Notes: generated from the letters alone by a model not told the origin. DNA of 37,504 nucleotides from Phycisphaerales bacterium UBA4658 (GCA_002405485.1 DHLW01000096.1:4777-42280); one strand, 5' to 3'. Positions 1 through 9,492 are shown, counted from the first letter of the stretch. Program-made: numbers and translations.

Positions 1-2472
1 CTGCGCGAGCTGCTGGTGGGCCAGGCGAGCCGGTTCTTCGGGTTCCAGGCGGCGGGCGCGAACACGAAGCTGGCGGTGATCAAGGAAGTGAAGGCGTTCC
101 CGGAGAACATCGAGATCTCGATCGAGATGCCCGTGCAGGGCGGACAGCTCCGGACGTTCCACTATTCGATCAGCCGCTTGCCGGAGAGCACCGGATACAA
201 GCCGCGCGAGGCCGACGAGCGGGTGGGGTACTTCACGACGGCGTATCGCGACCTGGGCAAGTTCCGGGACGACCAGAAGTGGATCCGGTACGTGAACCGG
301 TGGCACCTGGAGAAGCGGGATCCGAAGCTGAAGATGAGCCCGCCGAAGGAGCCGATCGTGTTCTACATCGATCACAAGGTTCCGGTGCGGTATCGGCGGT
401 TCGTGCGCGAGGGCATCCTGTCGTGGAACAAGGCGTTTGAGAAGATCGGGTTCCTGGACGCGATCGAGGTGTACTACCAGGACGCCTCGACGGGCGCGCA
501 CATGGAGAAGGACCCGGAGGACGTGCGGTACAACTTCATCCGTTGGCTGGCCAACGACCAGGGCACGGCGATCGGGCCGTCGCGGGTGGATCCGCGGACG
601 GGCCAGATCCTGGACGCCGACATCGTGCTGACCGACGGGTGGATCCGGTACTTCTGGTACCAGGCCAACGAGCTGCTGCCGGAGATCGCGATGACGGGCA
701 TGCCGGCGCAGACGCTGGCGTGGCTGGAGCGCAAGCCGCAGTGGGACCCTCGGATCCGTCTGGCGCCGCCCTCGCAGCGGGACTATCTGCTCGCGCAGCG
801 CTCGCAGCGCGGGGTGATGCGCTACGGCGGGCACCCGGCGGGACAAGTCGATGCCAGCGCGTACGGCGACAATCCGTTCGACGGGCTGTACGGGCGCACA
901 AGCCAGATCAACGGGCTGTGCATGGCGGCCCGGGGCAAGGGCATGGACGTCGCGTTCATGCGCATGCACCTGGAGCTGCAGGACATGATCGACGAGCCGC
1001 CGACCGCCGGTGGCGACGACGACAAGGACGACAAGAAGGGCGACGCCAAGGACGACAAGCCCAAGAAGGAAAAGGACGAGCTCATCGACGGGATTCCCGA
1101 GTGGTTCGTCGGCCCGCTGCTGGCGGACCTGACGGCCCACGAGGTCGGGCACACGCTCGGGCTTCGGCACAACTTCAAGGCGTCCAGCATCTATCCGCTC
1201 AAGGACATCAACTCGTACACGATCAAGGGCGAGAAGCCGTTCGCAGGGTCGGTGATGGACTACATCTCGGTGAACATCAACATGGGCGGCGGGCCCGTGC
1301 AGGGCGACTACGCGATGCGCGGGATCGGCCCGTATGACTACTGGGCGATCGAGTTCGGATACGGAAGCGACCCGAAGGCGACGCTCAAGAGGGTCGCCGA
1401 GCCGGAGCTGGTGTTCCAGACCGACGAGGACGTGGGCGGGCCGGATCCGCTGGCCCGGCCGTACGACTTCGGGGCCGATCCGCTGGACTTTGCGAACAAC
1501 CAGATGCGGCTGGTGGACCATTACCGGAGCCGGCTGGTGGACAAGTTCGTGAAGGACGGGGAGAGCTGGGCCAAGGCCCGTCGCGGGTACATGATCACGC
1601 TGAATCAGCAGATGCAGTGCATCTCGTTCATGTCGCCGTGGGTCGGCGGGGCGCACGTGTTCCGGGATCGCAAGGGCGATCCGAACGGGCGCGCGCCGCT
1701 GCAGGTGGTGCCGGTCGAGAAGCAGCGTGCCGCGCTGCAGTTCGTGATCGACAAGGCCTTCAAGGACGAGGCCTTCGGGCTTACGCCGAACATGCTGCAA
1801 TACATGACGGTGGACAAGTGGTGGGACGGCGGCGGAATGGCCGGGATCTTCGAGGACGCGACGTTCCCCGTGCACGAGCGGATCCTGGGCATCCAGGCAT
1901 CGGCGCTGACGATGATCCTGAATCCCACGACGCTCGAGCGCGTGTACGACAACGAGTTCCGCGTGGACCCCGGCCAGGACATGATCACCGTGCCGGAGGT
2001 GATGAAGACCGTGACCGACGCGGTGTGGACCGAGCTCGACAAGCCCGAAAGCCGCACGTTCTCGGCCCGGCAGCCCATGATCTCCAGCTTGCGACGCAAT
2101 CTGCAGCGCGAGCACCTCAACCGGCTCATCGACCTGTCCATGCCCGAGGGGTTCTACGGGGCGGCGGCCAAGCCGGTCTCGAACCTCGCCGTGCAGCATC
2201 TTCGCGACATCCGCGGCAAGATCGAGAAGATCGTGGACATCAAGAGCGGGAACAAGAAGGGCGTCGACGACTACACCTTCGCGCACCTGTTCGAGGCGGC
2301 GACGCGGATCGACAAGGCCCTGGACGCGCAGTTCATCTACAACACCGACGCGATCGGCGGAATGGGCGGATTCGGGATGTGGTTCGGGCGTCCAGCCGAA
2401 CAGCCCGGAGCCCAGCAGCGCCGCGACGGCCAGCCGCCGATCATCCCGGGAACCGATCCTTTCAGGCAGTGA
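1..2472 (+). CDS. Zinc-dependent metalloprotease, DUF4953/DUF5117-like, 5' end missing
   Basis: This is the C-terminal part of a large zinc peptidase; the frame is open to base 1, so the true start lies upstream and the GTG at 16 is only the first in-frame candidate. A metzincin-type zinc site HEVGHTLGLRH begins at about residue 375 counted from base 16, giving three His ligands and the catalytic Glu. About 35 residues later SVMDY looks like the Met-turn. An Asp/Lys-rich low-complexity stretch (about residues 335-357) sits just before the active-site helix. The C-terminus is Gly/Gln/Pro-rich. The overall organisation matches large secreted planctomycete and Bacteroidetes metalloproteases with DUF5117/DUF4953 domains. 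The signal peptide would be outside the window. The gene ends with TGA followed by a strong terminator. The family call is confident; the substrate is unknown. Confidence 0.85.
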   Translation: MRELLVGQASRFFGFQAAGANTKLAVIKEVKAFPENIEISIEMPVQGGQLRTFHYSISRLPESTGYKPREADERVGYFTTAYRDLGKFRDDQKWIRYVNRWHLEKRDPKLKMSPPKEPIVFYIDHKVPVRYRRFVREGILSWNKAFEKIGFLDAIEVYYQDASTGAHMEKDPEDVRYNFIRWLANDQGTAIGPSRVDPRTGQILDADIVLTDGWIRYFWYQANELLPEIAMTGMPAQTLAWLERKPQWDPRIRLAPPSQRDYLLAQRSQRGVMRYGGHPAGQVDASAYGDNPFDGLYGRTSQINGLCMAARGKGMDVAFMRMHLELQDMIDEPPTAGGDDDKDDKKGDAKDDKPKKEKDELIDGIPEWFVGPLLADLTAHEVGHTLGLRHNFKASSIYPLKDINSYTIKGEKPFAGSVMDYISVNINMGGGPVQGDYAMRGIGPYDYWAIEFGYGSDPKATLKRVAEPELVFQTDEDVGGPDPLARPYDFGADPLDFANNQMRLVDHYRSRLVDKFVKDGESWAKARRGYMITLNQQMQCISFMSPWVGGAHVFRDRKGDPNGRAPLQVVPVEKQRAALQFVIDKAFKDEAFGLTPNMLQYMTVDKWWDGGGMAGIFEDATFPVHERILGIQASALTMILNPTTLERVYDNEFRVDPGQDMITVPEVMKTVTDAVWTELDKPESRTFSARQPMISSLRRNLQREHLNRLIDLSMPEGFYGAAAKPVSNLAVQHLRDIRGKIEKIVDIKSGNKKGVDDYTFAHLFEAATRIDKALDAQFIYNTDAIGGMGGFGMWFGRPAEQPGAQQRRDGQPPIIPGTDPFRQ

Positions 2473-2498
2473 CTCGAGCGACCGATGACGACGCGATC

Positions 2499-2530
2499 AC
2501 CCCGGGGCTTGCTGGCCCCGGGGTTTTTTT
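2499..2530 (+). terminator. Intrinsic terminator of the metalloprotease gene
   Basis: A perfect 10-bp stem (2499-2508 with 2515-2524) around a 6-nt loop is followed by a run of seven T (2524-2530), 27 nt after the stop codon. On the opposite strand the hairpin has no T-run, so it serves the + strand gene. It separates that gene from the convergent glycosyltransferase string. Confidence 0.9.
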
Positions 2531-2561
2531 CGCGCTGCCGAAGGCTCGGCTTCTCGGAATC

Positions 2562-4352
2562 TCATCCCGCGACGCGGGCCTTCCACAGCTCGCGCACGGC
2601 CTGGCCGAAGCGGGCGGAGAACCCCGGACCATCCAGCAGCGGCGAGGACAGCGCTCGATCGCGCAGCCCGGCTCGCAGGCCGGCGAGCGCGTGCCGATCG
2701 GCGGCGAGCGCGGCGACGTTCTCGACGAACGCGTCGGCGTCCCGGGCCACGAGGTGGTCCAGCCCGAGCAGCTTCATGGTCGACGCCGCCGAGCGATGCG
2801 CGCCGGACGGACCGGTGCACCCGACAGTCGGAACGCCCATGAGCGCGGCCTCGATGGCCAGCACCGGCCCGGGCATCGGGAAGGTATCCAGGGCGATGTC
2901 GACTCGGGCAAGCAGCCCGAGGCGGTCGGACTGGCCGGCCCCCAGCGGGACGAGTTCAAGCCGATCCTCCGCGAAGCCGGCGGCAAGGATGCGCTGCCGG
3001 AGCGCGGCACGCGGAGCGTCCAGGGCGAGCGCGGCATCGGCGATGAGCAGCCGAGCATTGCTCAGCCGCCGAGCCGCCGCCACCCAGGCCCGGATTGTCG
3101 CGTCGTTCAGCCGAGGACCTGCGGCGATCGATGCAAGCGTGAGCGGGCGGGCCGGATCGCCCGGCACGATCGCGGGCAGATCGGCGGGATCGGGCCGGTC
3201 GTAGCAGAGCGAGCAGGGATCCAGCCGGCGGAGCTTCTCCGTGCCCAGCCGCTCGGAGCCGTCGGGATCGGTCTCGGCATCAACGAACCGCTCGTCGATC
3301 GACGTGACCCCGGTCGAGAAGGGATACCCGAGCCAGGTCGCCTGCGCCGGCGCGGGGCGGAGGTGCATGGCCATGAGCACCGCGGGGTCGTGGTGCCCGG
3401 TGGTGTCGATGAGCACGTCGATCTGGTCGCCGGCGACCCGCTGGCAGATGTTCACGGGCTGGAAGCGCGCGATGTGCGCGTACCGGACGCCAGGCCGGGT
3501 CTTGAACCACTCGGTCGCGGCGTCCTCAGGGCCATGCTGATAGACGTGCAGCTTGTAGTCGTGCGGATCGAGATGGCCAACCACCGAGCGCAGCAGCGGC
3601 TCCAGGAGTCCGGAGCGAAACGCCGAGCCGATGAGCCCGACGCGCAGCGGACGATCGGGGCTCATGTCCCGCGCCGGCAGATCGGCCCGCATGTTGGCCT
3701 GCTGCTGCAGAAGCCGACCGAAGGCGAAGTGGGCGGCGGCGGCGTCCTGCGGCTGGACGCCCGGGGCGTGCAGCATGGTGTCGCACAGCAACGACAGCAG
3801 CGCGGGATCGCCCGGCGTCTGCGCGAGCACACGCTTGAGCGCGTCGACCGCCTGATCGGGCTGGCCAAGATGCACGAGCGAAATCGCCAGCGTCCGCGCC
3901 AGGATCGGTGTCAACCCAAGGCCCAGGGCCCGAGCGGCCATCTGGGCCGCGTCCTCATGCCGGCCCTGGGCCTGATGGATCTGGGCGAGGGCGGCCATGC
4001 TGGGCTGGTGATTGGGGGCGAGCTCCAGAGCTCCAAGGAGCGTGGTGCGGGCCTCGTCGATCCGGCCGGCATCCGCGAGCGCGGCCCCGAGGATGCCGCG
4101 GACCTCCGGGTGATCCGGCGCGATCGCGTGAGCGCGCTGGGCGTAGTAGAGGGCCTGGTCAAACTCGCCAAGCTGCGTGTGGGCGACGCGGAGCATGGTG
4201 ACGCCGGTGAGATCCGATGGCGCCTTGGCCACATACTTCTGCAGCAGCGGCTTGGCCTGCTGGGGCTTGCCTTCCTGCAGCAGCTTGGAGGCCTGGGCGA
4301 GCGCGGGCGAGGGCTGGGCGGGACGGGAGGGTGGAACGGGCGATTTCGCCAT
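2562..4352 (-). CDS. TPR plus GT41 (SPINDLY/OGT-like) protein, third copy, degenerate active site
   Basis: 596 aa from ATG at 4352, chosen because an AAGGA Shine-Dalgarno lies about 10 nt upstream; the longer frame to 4493 has no support. Residues 1 to about 230 are TPR-like helices (ASKLLQEGKPQQAKPLLQKY and following). The rest aligns by eye with the GT41 catalytic half: RVGLIGSAF, PAQATWLGYPFSTGV, LRRLDPCSLCY, VDIALDTFPMPG. Compared with its two upstream paralogues, the His in DLR(E/Q)HA is Ser here (AFRSGLL). The Thr-rich nucleotide-contact motif GTTTTCEA has become GPVLAIEA, and the LLLKH segment is LLIADAAL. GT41 enzymes move GlcNAc or fucose from a sugar nucleotide to Ser/Thr. Loss of these residues suggests a non-catalytic partner or changed donor use (inference). 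It is the last gene of the string. Confidence 0.8.
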   Translation of the reverse strand: MAKSPVPPSRPAQPSPALAQASKLLQEGKPQQAKPLLQKYVAKAPSDLTGVTMLRVAHTQLGEFDQALYYAQRAHAIAPDHPEVRGILGAALADAGRIDEARTTLLGALELAPNHQPSMAALAQIHQAQGRHEDAAQMAARALGLGLTPILARTLAISLVHLGQPDQAVDALKRVLAQTPGDPALLSLLCDTMLHAPGVQPQDAAAAHFAFGRLLQQQANMRADLPARDMSPDRPLRVGLIGSAFRSGLLEPLLRSVVGHLDPHDYKLHVYQHGPEDAATEWFKTRPGVRYAHIARFQPVNICQRVAGDQIDVLIDTTGHHDPAVLMAMHLRPAPAQATWLGYPFSTGVTSIDERFVDAETDPDGSERLGTEKLRRLDPCSLCYDRPDPADLPAIVPGDPARPLTLASIAAGPRLNDATIRAWVAAARRLSNARLLIADAALALDAPRAALRQRILAAGFAEDRLELVPLGAGQSDRLGLLARVDIALDTFPMPGPVLAIEAALMGVPTVGCTGPSGAHRSAASTMKLLGLDHLVARDADAFVENVAALAADRHALAGLRAGLRDRALSSPLLDGPGFSARFGQAVRELWKARVAG

Positions 4353-4408
4353 GGGGCCGAGTCCTTGTGTGGGTGAGGGATGGTTCGTGGGTCGTGGCGA
4401 TCGGAACT

Positions 4409-6271
4409 TCACGGCGCGCCCGACGAGCACCAGCGCCGCCAGGCGTCGCGGATGCCGCGCTGAAACCGCGCTGCGAATGCCGGACCGTCGCACAGCGGCG
4501 AGCGGCGCATGCGCTCGCGGAGCGTCTCCGGGCCGGAGCCGCGGCAGGCGATGACCCGGGCGCGATCTGCGGCGAGTTCCGCGGCGATGCGGGCGTACTC
4601 CTCATGGGTGCGGGCCACCAGATCCGGCATTCCGACGGCCGACAGGAGCGAGCACCCGACCCGCGACGCGTGACGATCGCCCTCGAGCGTGACGATCGGG
4701 ACGCCCATCCACATCGCCTCGCAGGTGGTCGTCGTACCGTGATAGGGAAACGTGTCCAGCCCGATGTCCACGTGGCGATAGGCGTCCAGATGCTCGCGAT
4801 ACGTCGGCGCGGGCGGGAGCACCTCGATGCGCGCCGGGTCGATGCCGCCAGAGGCAAGGACGGACCTGATCTCCTCGCGGCGCCAAGACTCCTGCAGGAG
4901 CACGTGCTTGAGCACGAGCATGGAGCCGGGAACGGCACGAAGTACACCGGCCCAGAGCGAGCGCGTGGCGGAGCTGATCTTGGTGGGGATGTTGAACGAG
5001 CCGAAGCGGACCGGACCGCCGCCGGCGCACGGCGCGAGAGGAAGATCGGGCGAATCCACGATCGGCTTGTAGCACAGGAAGCACGGATCGATCCGGAGGA
5101 GGCGCTCGGTTGCGAAGCGATCGGCTTCGGGCGGATCGGTGATGGAGTCCACCAGTCGCAGATCGATGGTGTCCAGCCCGGTGGTGTTGGGATAGCCCAG
5201 GTACGTCGCCTGCACGGGCGCCGGACGAAGGTGCAGCGCATCGAGGCGGTGTCCGGAGGTGTGGCCGGAGAGCTCGATGCAGACGTCGATGCGATCTTCG
5301 GCGATCCGCCGCGCCAGGTGCTGGGCGTTCCGGGCGGGGCAATCGCGCCAGGCGCAGAAGAACCCGCGCAGGTGCCGCGTGACGTGGTCCTGCTCGCTGC
5401 TGGTGGCGTAGGCGACAAGCTCCCACTCGCCCTTGTCGTAGTGCTCCAGGAGCGGGACGAGAAATGAGACGATCGCGTGCTCGCGCAGATCGGGAGAGAC
5501 GATGCCCACGCGCAGACGCCGGTCCGGGTCCTTCGAGACGTTCCACGCCGACATCGGCGGGCCCACCCGCGCACGAACTGCCCGGGCGAACTGAACGTGA
5601 GCGCGGAGCTGCTCTTCGCGAGTTGCCCCGGGGTCGTAGTTCAGGGCGCTCGCGTAGTGGGTCCAGGCGGCCTCGGCGTCGGGGAGCGCGCGGGTAAGGG
5701 ACTCGAGCGCTCGGACGCTCTGGGCGATGTTCGTCCGCTCGCGGTGCACGCGGGCCGACTGGGACTGCTTCCCCGCGCGATCGAAGGCGAGGATGGCGTC
5801 ATCGGGCCGCCCCAGACGCTCGGAGATGATCGCCAGCGCGTGCTGCGACTCGGGATGGGCAGGATCGGCCTTGACGAGCGACTGCGCAAAGTCCAGCGCC
5901 TCGGGCTCGCGCCCCAGCTTGATGAGCGCCTGCACCCGGAGAACGCCCGCAAGCCCCGGCAAGGCCCGGCCCGCGAGGCACCTGTCGATCACGCGCAAGG
6001 CCTCCGCGTGCTGTTTGCGGCCCATGAGCAGCGCGGCGTAATCGCAGGCAATCGGCTCGGACTGCGGCGCAAGCCCGGCGGCTCGCTGCAAAGCGAACGC
6101 CGCGGGCTCGCCCTGGCCCAGCATGAGCTGCACCATGCCAAGCATGTGCACCACCGCCGGGTCGCCCGACTTCGACGAGAGCAGCAGCAGCTTCGCCGCC
6201 TCGTCGAGCTTGCCGGCCTGGACCAGCGCGCCGGCCCGAGCGATCACAGGAGATTGCCCGGGCGTGCTCAC
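4409..6271 (-). CDS. TPR plus GT41 SPINDLY-family O-glycosyltransferase, second copy
   Basis: 620 aa, GTG start at 6271. The start overlaps the stop of the upstream paralogue by 4 bp (GTGA), which implies translational coupling. TPR-type repeats occupy about residues 8-240. The catalytic half has RRLRVGIVSPDLREHA with His265 at the position of the OGT active-site His, PVQATYLGYPNTTG at about 352-365, LLRIDPCFLCY, and LDTFPYHGTTTTCEAMWMG at about 505-523. These motifs define the COG3914 (Spy/OGT) group of GT41, a cytoplasmic family that glycosylates Ser/Thr side chains with a sugar nucleotide. All key positions look intact, so an active enzyme is likely. The acceptor proteins and the sugar cannot be read from the sequence. 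Confidence 0.88.
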   Translation of the reverse strand: MSTPGQSPVIARAGALVQAGKLDEAAKLLLLSSKSGDPAVVHMLGMVQLMLGQGEPAAFALQRAAGLAPQSEPIACDYAALLMGRKQHAEALRVIDRCLAGRALPGLAGVLRVQALIKLGREPEALDFAQSLVKADPAHPESQHALAIISERLGRPDDAILAFDRAGKQSQSARVHRERTNIAQSVRALESLTRALPDAEAAWTHYASALNYDPGATREEQLRAHVQFARAVRARVGPPMSAWNVSKDPDRRLRVGIVSPDLREHAIVSFLVPLLEHYDKGEWELVAYATSSEQDHVTRHLRGFFCAWRDCPARNAQHLARRIAEDRIDVCIELSGHTSGHRLDALHLRPAPVQATYLGYPNTTGLDTIDLRLVDSITDPPEADRFATERLLRIDPCFLCYKPIVDSPDLPLAPCAGGGPVRFGSFNIPTKISSATRSLWAGVLRAVPGSMLVLKHVLLQESWRREEIRSVLASGGIDPARIEVLPPAPTYREHLDAYRHVDIGLDTFPYHGTTTTCEAMWMGVPIVTLEGDRHASRVGCSLLSAVGMPDLVARTHEEYARIAAELAADRARVIACRGSGPETLRERMRRSPLCDGPAFAARFQRGIRDAWRRWCSSGAP

Positions 6272-8142
6272 GCGCGGTCACTCCCCCGCGACGCGCACCA
6301 CGACTTCCACGCGCCGCGGATGAGCGATTCGAACGACCGCGCAAACCGCGGCCCGTCGCACAGCGGCGAAGCGAGCATGCGGGCGCGAAGCCCCTCGGGC
6401 CCGGGAGAGTGATACCGCCCGAGCCGCACGGGATCCCCGGCCAGCTCGACGACGCGCCGAACATAGTCGTCGGCATCCGTGGCGATGAGCTCCGACGCGC
6501 CGACCACCGAGAGCAGCGAGCAGCCGACCCTCGCAGCGTGCCGGTCTCCCGCGAGTGTCACCACAGGCACGCCCATCCACATGGCCTCGCACGTGGTGGT
6601 GGTCCCGTGATACGGATAGGTGTCCAGCGCGATGTCCATGTCGAAATAGGTCGCCAGATGCTCGAAATAGCCCTTGGTGGGCGGCACTATCCGCACGCGG
6701 GAGACATCCACGCCGGCCTCGCGCATGCGGCGCAGCAGCACGTCGTGGATGGGCTGGCTGGAGAGCGTCGCGTGCTTCAGCAGAAGCGTCGCCGACGGGA
6801 GCGCCTCCAGCACCCGGGCCCACAGCCGAAGGTTCGTCGCAGACATCTTCATCGGCAGGTTGAACGACCCAAGGGCGATCGGGCGATCGCGCGCCGGCAC
6901 GCGCTCCTGCAGATCGGGCGCGCCAACCAGCGGCGTGTAGCAGAGAAAGCAGGGATCGACGCGAAGCAGCGTCTCGGTGGCGGCGCCCTCGCTCCCCGGA
7001 GGATCGGTGATCGCGTCAACCACGCGGTAGTTCATGGTCCGCAGTCCCGTGGTGTTCGGATAGCCCAGGTACGTGACCTGCACGGGCGCGGGCGTGTAGC
7101 CGAATGCCGAGGTCTTGTTCCCGCGCGTCAACCCGCACAGATCGATGAGCACGTCCACCGCGTCGTCGCGACATCGCTCCGCGATGACGCCCTCGGCGGC
7201 GTTGGGCAGATCCCGCCAACCGTCCACCAGACCCTTGAGTTCCTGAGTGATCCGATCGGAGACCGGCGAGATCGAGTAACACAGAATCTCGCACCGCGAC
7301 TTGTCGTAGTGCGTCAGCAGCGGCCGAAGAAACGAGACCACCGCGTGCTGCCGCAGATCGGGGGAGACGATCCCGACGCGCAGCCGCCGATCCGGAATCG
7401 GCACGCACTTCCACCGTTGATCCGGCGTGATCTTGGCCGCCACGGCGTCGCCATAGGCGACGTGGGCCGCGGTGACCTCGGCGACCGACGCCCGATCGTC
7501 ATAGTTCATCGCCCACGCGAGAAAACCGTGCGTGGAGACCTCGCGCGGCGCCCGGACCACGTCGGCCCTGGCCTCGTCGATGACGTTGTAGATGTCGTTC
7601 AACTCCTGCAGCGCCTGGGCCACGCGCATGCCCACGTTGCCCTCGCGGTACGCCGCGATGGCCTCGTCGTACCTGCTCAGCGACTGCAGCGCAAGGCCCT
7701 TGGCCGACAGCAGATCAATGTTCCCCGGCAGGATGCGAAGCCCGTCCTCCGCGGCGGCCAGCGCTTCCTGGGCGCGCCCGGACTTGGCCAGGATCGCCGA
7801 CCGCAGCATGAGCAGCGCGGGATCGGGCGGAGAACTCCTGTGGAACGCGTCGATGACCCGCAGGGCCTCATCGATCCGGCCCGCGTTCTGCAGCAGATCC
7901 GCCGACTGCAGGGCGATCTCCGGATCACGCGGGTCGGCCGCCCGGGCCCGCTCGAAATGAAACAGCGCGGCCTCGCGCTCGGCCAGTCCCTCGCACGCCA
8001 GCGCCAGAAGCATGAACGCCCGCGCCGGCGCGCCCTTCTTCGCCGAGAGCATCAGCAGCGACTTGGCATCCTGGTGCCGGCCCGCGTCCAGCAGGTCCGC
8101 GGCCTTGAGCATGTACGGGGGAATCGCGCCGGGGGGAGGCAT
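6268..8142 (-). CDS. TPR plus GT41 SPINDLY-family O-glycosyltransferase, first copy
   Basis: 624 aa, ATG at 8142, 12 nt after the dxr stop. The N-terminal 230 or so residues are TPR-like (for example AALFHFERARAADPRDPEIALQ split over two helices). The C-terminal half has the GT41 signature: RRLRVGIVSPDLRQHAVVSF with the active-site-type His, PVQVTYLGYPNTTG, LLRVDPCFLCYTP, and LDTYPYHGTTTTCEAMWMG near the end. It is a clear paralogue of the next two genes and most similar to the 4409-6271 copy. The Shine-Dalgarno is weak, so translation may depend on coupling to dxr. It is probably a protein O-GlcNAc or O-fucose transferase acting in the cytoplasm; donor and targets are unknown. Confidence 0.88.
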   Translation of the reverse strand: MPPPGAIPPYMLKAADLLDAGRHQDAKSLLMLSAKKGAPARAFMLLALACEGLAEREAALFHFERARAADPRDPEIALQSADLLQNAGRIDEALRVIDAFHRSSPPDPALLMLRSAILAKSGRAQEALAAAEDGLRILPGNIDLLSAKGLALQSLSRYDEAIAAYREGNVGMRVAQALQELNDIYNVIDEARADVVRAPREVSTHGFLAWAMNYDDRASVAEVTAAHVAYGDAVAAKITPDQRWKCVPIPDRRLRVGIVSPDLRQHAVVSFLRPLLTHYDKSRCEILCYSISPVSDRITQELKGLVDGWRDLPNAAEGVIAERCRDDAVDVLIDLCGLTRGNKTSAFGYTPAPVQVTYLGYPNTTGLRTMNYRVVDAITDPPGSEGAATETLLRVDPCFLCYTPLVGAPDLQERVPARDRPIALGSFNLPMKMSATNLRLWARVLEALPSATLLLKHATLSSQPIHDVLLRRMREAGVDVSRVRIVPPTKGYFEHLATYFDMDIALDTYPYHGTTTTCEAMWMGVPVVTLAGDRHAARVGCSLLSVVGASELIATDADDYVRRVVELAGDPVRLGRYHSPGPEGLRARMLASPLCDGPRFARSFESLIRGAWKSWCASRGSDRA

Positions 8143-8154
8143 GGTGGTTCTCGA

Positions 8155-9486
8155 TCAGCGGTCAACGATCTTCGCGCCCTCACGCACGGAAAGACCCAAA
8201 GCCGCGCCGTCCAGCGCGCAATCGACGGCGCGACGTGCCTGCGCGTCGGCATCGAGCGCGTCGGCGAGCGACCGCAGCGGAGTGCGCGACCCGCCGCAGA
8301 CTTCACGAAGCGCCCCGAGCGACAACTCGCAGATGCGCCCGAAGGGAATGCGGCCGTCCAGAAAGTGCTCCACCGCCCGCTCGTTGGCCGCGTTGAAGAC
8401 CGCCCCGCTGACCCCACCGGAGGCGATCACCTCGTACGCGCCGCGAAGCGCGGGAAAACGCTCCATGTCCGGCTCGAAAAACTCCATCGACGCAAGTCTC
8501 GTCCAGTCCAATGTTCGACCGATCCCCGCGGGCCTGTTCGGAAACGTCAGCGCGTACTGGATCGGCGTGCGCATGTCGGGCGCGGCGAGCTGCGCCATGA
8601 CGTTTCCGTCGGCATACTCGACCAGCGCGTGCACGATCGACTGCGGATGCACGAGCACCCCGATCTTCTCACCGGGAACCCCAAACAGCCAGTGCGCCTC
8701 AACGATCTCCAGCGCCTTGTTGGTCAGCGACGCCGAGTCGATCGTCACCTTCTTGCCCATCTGCCACGTCGGATGCTTCAGCGCCTGCGCGGGCGTGGCG
8801 GCATCGATGTCTGCCTTGTTCCATGTGCGGAACGGCCCGCCGCTGGCGGTGAGCACGATGCGCCGCACCTCGTCGCCGCAGTCCATGGGCGGGCAAGGCG
8901 GTTGCGCCGCCGAGCCGCCGCACCCGTGCAGACACTCCCACACCCCGCAGTGCTCGCTGTCCACCGGAAGCAGTCGCGAGCCGCTGGCCCTCGCCGCGGG
9001 AATGACCAGGGCGCCCGCGGCGACCAGCGTCTCCTTGTTGGCCAGCGCAACGTCGCGACCGAGCTGCACCGCCGCGAGCGTGGCGGGCAGCCCCGCCGAC
9101 CCAACCATCGCCGCCAGCACAACATCGCACGCCACCTCGCGGACCAGTTCTTCCGCGGATGACGGACCAAAGCGACAGGAGGCCGGACCGCTCCGAAGCG
9201 TCAGTCGCGGCCTGCCGGGCCCTTCCGCGTCGCTCGCGCAGAGCGCAAGGTTGGACACGCCAAACCGCTCGGCCTGCCGCTGGAGCAGCTCATGGTTCCT
9301 GCCCGCGGCCAGACCGACGACGCGCCAGCGCGTCTCGGCCAGCCCACGATCGGCCAGCGCGTTCAGATGCTCGACGACCTCGAGCGTCTGCGTGCCGATC
9401 GAACCGGTGGAGCCGAGCACGATCAGCCGACGCTCGGTCACGCCGGACGATCGTGGTTTCGGCGCTTGGACAACGGGAGTGGTCAC
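8155..9486 (-). CDS. dxr: 1-deoxy-D-xylulose 5-phosphate reductoisomerase
   Basis: 443 aa, GTG start, 6 nt after the RNase E/G stop; its Shine-Dalgarno (GAGGAG) lies inside the last codons of that gene. Dxr (IspC) converts DXP to 2-C-methyl-D-erythritol 4-phosphate with NADPH, the committed step of the MEP isoprenoid pathway. Visible motifs are the nucleotide-binding LGSTGSIGTQTLEV near residue 25, LANKET, PVDSEH (metal and substrate site, Ser177-His179), TASGGPFR, GKKVTIDSASLTNK and NAANE. It is about 45 residues longer than the E. coli enzyme. Part of the excess is a Cys/Pro/Gly-rich insert right after SEH (Cys180, 185, 189, 198, 203), where other Dxr have a short segment. Function is confident; the role of the insert is unknown. 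Confidence 0.95.
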   Translation of the reverse strand: MTTPVVQAPKPRSSGVTERRLIVLGSTGSIGTQTLEVVEHLNALADRGLAETRWRVVGLAAGRNHELLQRQAERFGVSNLALCASDAEGPGRPRLTLRSGPASCRFGPSSAEELVREVACDVVLAAMVGSAGLPATLAAVQLGRDVALANKETLVAAGALVIPAARASGSRLLPVDSEHCGVWECLHGCGGSAAQPPCPPMDCGDEVRRIVLTASGGPFRTWNKADIDAATPAQALKHPTWQMGKKVTIDSASLTNKALEIVEAHWLFGVPGEKIGVLVHPQSIVHALVEYADGNVMAQLAAPDMRTPIQYALTFPNRPAGIGRTLDWTRLASMEFFEPDMERFPALRGAYEVIASGGVSGAVFNAANERAVEHFLDGRIPFGRICELSLGALREVCGGSRTPLRSLADALDADAQARRAVDCALDGAALGLSVREGAKIVDR

Positions 9487-9492
9487 GGGCGA

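Noticed and set aside
1617..4376. A 919-codon + strand frame spanning the terminator and GT41 gene
   Set aside because: It crosses the real stop and terminator of the metalloprotease gene and is antisense to the third GT41 gene; Arg/Gly/Ala shadow composition.
6409..9162. A 917-codon open frame on the + strand, and a 513-codon one at 8012-9553
   Set aside because: Both run antisense to dxr and the first GT41 gene, which have clear family motifs. Their composition is Arg/Gly/Ala/His-rich, as expected from reading the complement of GC-rich coding DNA.
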